Below, in pieces: positions 62,788 through 64,000 of a stretch of DNA of 64,000 bases. The notes beneath the pieces are model-generated. The model had not been told where the DNA came from. It searched no databases and saw only the letters and a program-made list of their open reading frames with translations. A program made the translations under genes and the position numbers. Origin of the DNA: CAYNFR01 sp964396595 (GTDB lineage: Bacteria > Bacteroidota > Bacteroidia > Chitinophagales > Saprospiraceae); NCBI GenBank assembly GCA_964396595.1, contig CAYNFR010000002.1:62001-126000 (forward strand), given 5' to 3'. Position 1 is the stretch's first letter, and each line of letters starts with the position of its first letter.

Positions 62788-63954
62788 ATGTATCCAAATC
62801 TCTCCTATTTTTTTCAAGACCTACTCGGAACAGATCGAGATAACTGGCTGTCTGTTTTTCAGACATTTGGGATGTTTCTTGCATTAGCTTTTTTAGTGGC
62901 GGCTTACTTTTTACAAAAGGAGCTAAAAAGAAAAGAAGCGGAGAATTTAATCAAGGCCAATAAGGAACGCAGAACCCTAGGAGAGGGGGCGAAACTTGGA
63001 GAGGTTTTGTTCAATGGGTTGTTCGGTGGATTAGTATTTTTTAAATTGCCTGGCATCATTGGAGATTTTGAGAGTTTTAAAAATGATGCCGCGGGCTATG
63101 TATTTAGCAAGCAAGGGAATATATGGTGGGGCTTGTTGGGTTTTGCCTTGTGGGCAGGATATTCATATTGGACTGCTAATAAGAAAAAACTTAAAGAGCT
63201 TAAGCAAGTGGAAGTGGAAGTCCGCCCATTTCAACGAGTGGGGGACATGACTTTTATCGGGGCTATCTTTGGACTGTTGGGCGCACGCTTGTTTTCTATA
63301 CTTGAAAATATGGACAGTTTTTGGAATGATCCTTTTGGCCAGATATTCTCGGGAAGTGGATTGACGATACATGGTGGGTTGATTTTGGCTTTTATTGCTA
63401 ACTACATCTATGTTAAGCGCAATGGGATTGATCCCATACATGTGATGGATGCGATAGCACCTGCCTTAATGATCTCTTATGGTGTCGGCAGAATGGGCTG
63501 TCATTTTTCAGGAGATGGCGACTGGGGCATCGCAAATGCGCTCGAAAAGCCATCTTGGTTTATTTTTCCGGATTGGGCATGGGCTTATAGCTACCCCCAC
63601 AATGTGTTGAACGAAGGGGTCCGACTGGCTGATTGTGTCGGAAAATATTGCATGGAACTGCAGCCACCAGTATTTCCCACACCTATTTATGAGATAATTG
63701 CCAGCTTCTTGATATTTGGAATCTTATGGTCATTACGAAGGAGATTCAAATGGGCCGGAGCCATATTCTATTTGTATCTCATCTTGATGAGTATTGAGAG
63801 ATATCTCGTCGAGTTTATAAGGGTCAATCCTAGGTATGACTTCATGGGGGCACAATTATCGCAAGCTCAATTAATTTCTATAGGATTAATGTTAATAGGG
63901 ATAGGGGGCTTCGTGATCCAATATACCAAGCATAAGAAGGCCGATGGCAATTAG
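62788..63954 (+). CDS. lgt: Prolipoprotein diacylglyceryl transferase
   Basis: Transfers diacylglycerol from phosphatidylglycerol to the lipobox Cys of prolipoproteins in the inner membrane. 388 residues from ATG 62788, which fits the -7 box 17 bases upstream; an earlier in-frame start at 62746 overlaps the promoter. Key motifs are LTIHGGLILAF and GVGRMGCHFSGDGDWG, the Bacteroidota form of the Lgt signature, and PTPIYEIIASFLIF near the end. About seven or eight helices, with a charged loop at about 45-75. It serves the several lipoproteins in this window. Confidence 0.95.
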   Translation: MYPNLSYFFQDLLGTDRDNWLSVFQTFGMFLALAFLVAAYFLQKELKRKEAENLIKANKERRTLGEGAKLGEVLFNGLFGGLVFFKLPGIIGDFESFKNDAAGYVFSKQGNIWWGLLGFALWAGYSYWTANKKKLKELKQVEVEVRPFQRVGDMTFIGAIFGLLGARLFSILENMDSFWNDPFGQIFSGSGLTIHGGLILAFIANYIYVKRNGIDPIHVMDAIAPALMISYGVGRMGCHFSGDGDWGIANALEKPSWFIFPDWAWAYSYPHNVLNEGVRLADCVGKYCMELQPPVFPTPIYEIIASFLIFGILWSLRRRFKWAGAIFYLYLILMSIERYLVEFIRVNPRYDFMGAQLSQAQLISIGLMLIGIGGFVIQYTKHKKADGN

Positions 63955-63981
63955 GCCTAGTACATCTACAGATCTATCTCC

Positions 63982-63996
63982 CATCCCGTCGGGATG
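63982..63996. repeat. Short GC-rich palindrome after lgt
   Basis: CATCCCG-T-CGGGATG, seven-base arms around one T, 28 bp after the lgt stop, at the window edge. It may be part of a dispersed repeat family or of a terminator whose rest lies outside the window. Confidence 0.45.
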
Positions 63997-64000
63997 ATGT

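Noticed and set aside
1..64000. CRISPR arrays, insertion sequences, prophage, rRNA
   Set aside because: No regularly spaced repeats, no transposase or integrase, no phage structural gene and no rRNA-like sequence were found on reading both strands.

Overview
The window looks like a chromosome segment from a Bacteroidota bacterium. The evidence is the family content (adrenodoxin-type ferredoxin beside a thioredoxin-reductase-like FNR, HEPN-extended sulfite reductase, ECF sigma with a short anti-sigma, DUF2911, DUF4920, secreted intradiol dioxygenase, glycine-rich RRM protein, rsfS-ftsH pair), the repeated -7 promoter box of form TAnnTTTG, and the lack of clear Shine-Dalgarno sequences. The small acidic protein at 38946-39167 and the overall style suggest Saprospiria or a neighbouring class, but that is a guess. 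The sequence is AT-rich and gene-dense. No rRNA, tRNA, CRISPR array, insertion sequence or prophage was seen.

Layout. 1-5071: sulfur assimilation operon (5'-truncated sulfite reductase, cobA, siroheme synthase, APS reductase, ferredoxin reductase, ferredoxin). 5169-6963: atpD-atpC, ending at a bidirectional terminator shared with an RRM protein gene. 7759-13025: membrane protein, UvrD helicase, lipoprotein esterase, methyltransferase, LURP-one protein. 13039-18575: minus-strand housekeeping block (obg, adk, NlpC/P60, rplY, prfA, anti-sigma, ECF sigma, recX). 18760-27800: mixed metabolism, an RNA-processing beta-CASP nuclease, M16 peptidase, LysM protein and a dipeptide-epimerase-like enzyme. 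27797-30565: polA, followed by 790 bp of decayed DNA holding a RhuM-like relic. 31355-36420: thioesterase, xylA, rhomboid, App1-like phosphatase. 35974-37232: rpsF-rpsR-rplI. 37384-45559: DUF4920 lipoprotein, exported superoxide dismutase, PaaE-like reductase, AI-2E family permease, a VPS10-like giant protein and rnhB. 45786-48212: rsfS-ftsH. 48289-51139: accessory-looking stretch with a LytTR membrane regulator, intradiol dioxygenase lipoprotein, a possible gene relic and two ArsR regulators. 51291-55489: tsaB, CtpA peptidase, alpha/beta hydrolase, LacI regulator. 55490-57700: sparse region with small ORFs, hairpins and a beta-helix gene frameshifted in a T9 tract. 57701-63954: glycosyltransferase, cysQ, galE, GHMP kinase, TPR protein, lgt.

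How it fits together. The first operon is a near-complete electron and cofactor chain for sulfite reduction: CobA and the siroheme synthase build the cofactor, CysH supplies sulfite, and FNR plus ferredoxin can supply electrons. CysQ, which removes PAP, lies 53 kb away. Most remaining genes are core functions in short operons.

I do not see a convincing new multi-gene system. The most useful second looks are the T9 frameshift, the RhuM relic, the cysteine-rich rhomboid loop, the palindrome abutting the nuclease start codon, the face-to-face cysQ/galE promoters, the apparently leaderless M16 peptidase mRNA, and the 44-residue membrane protein with its own terminator.
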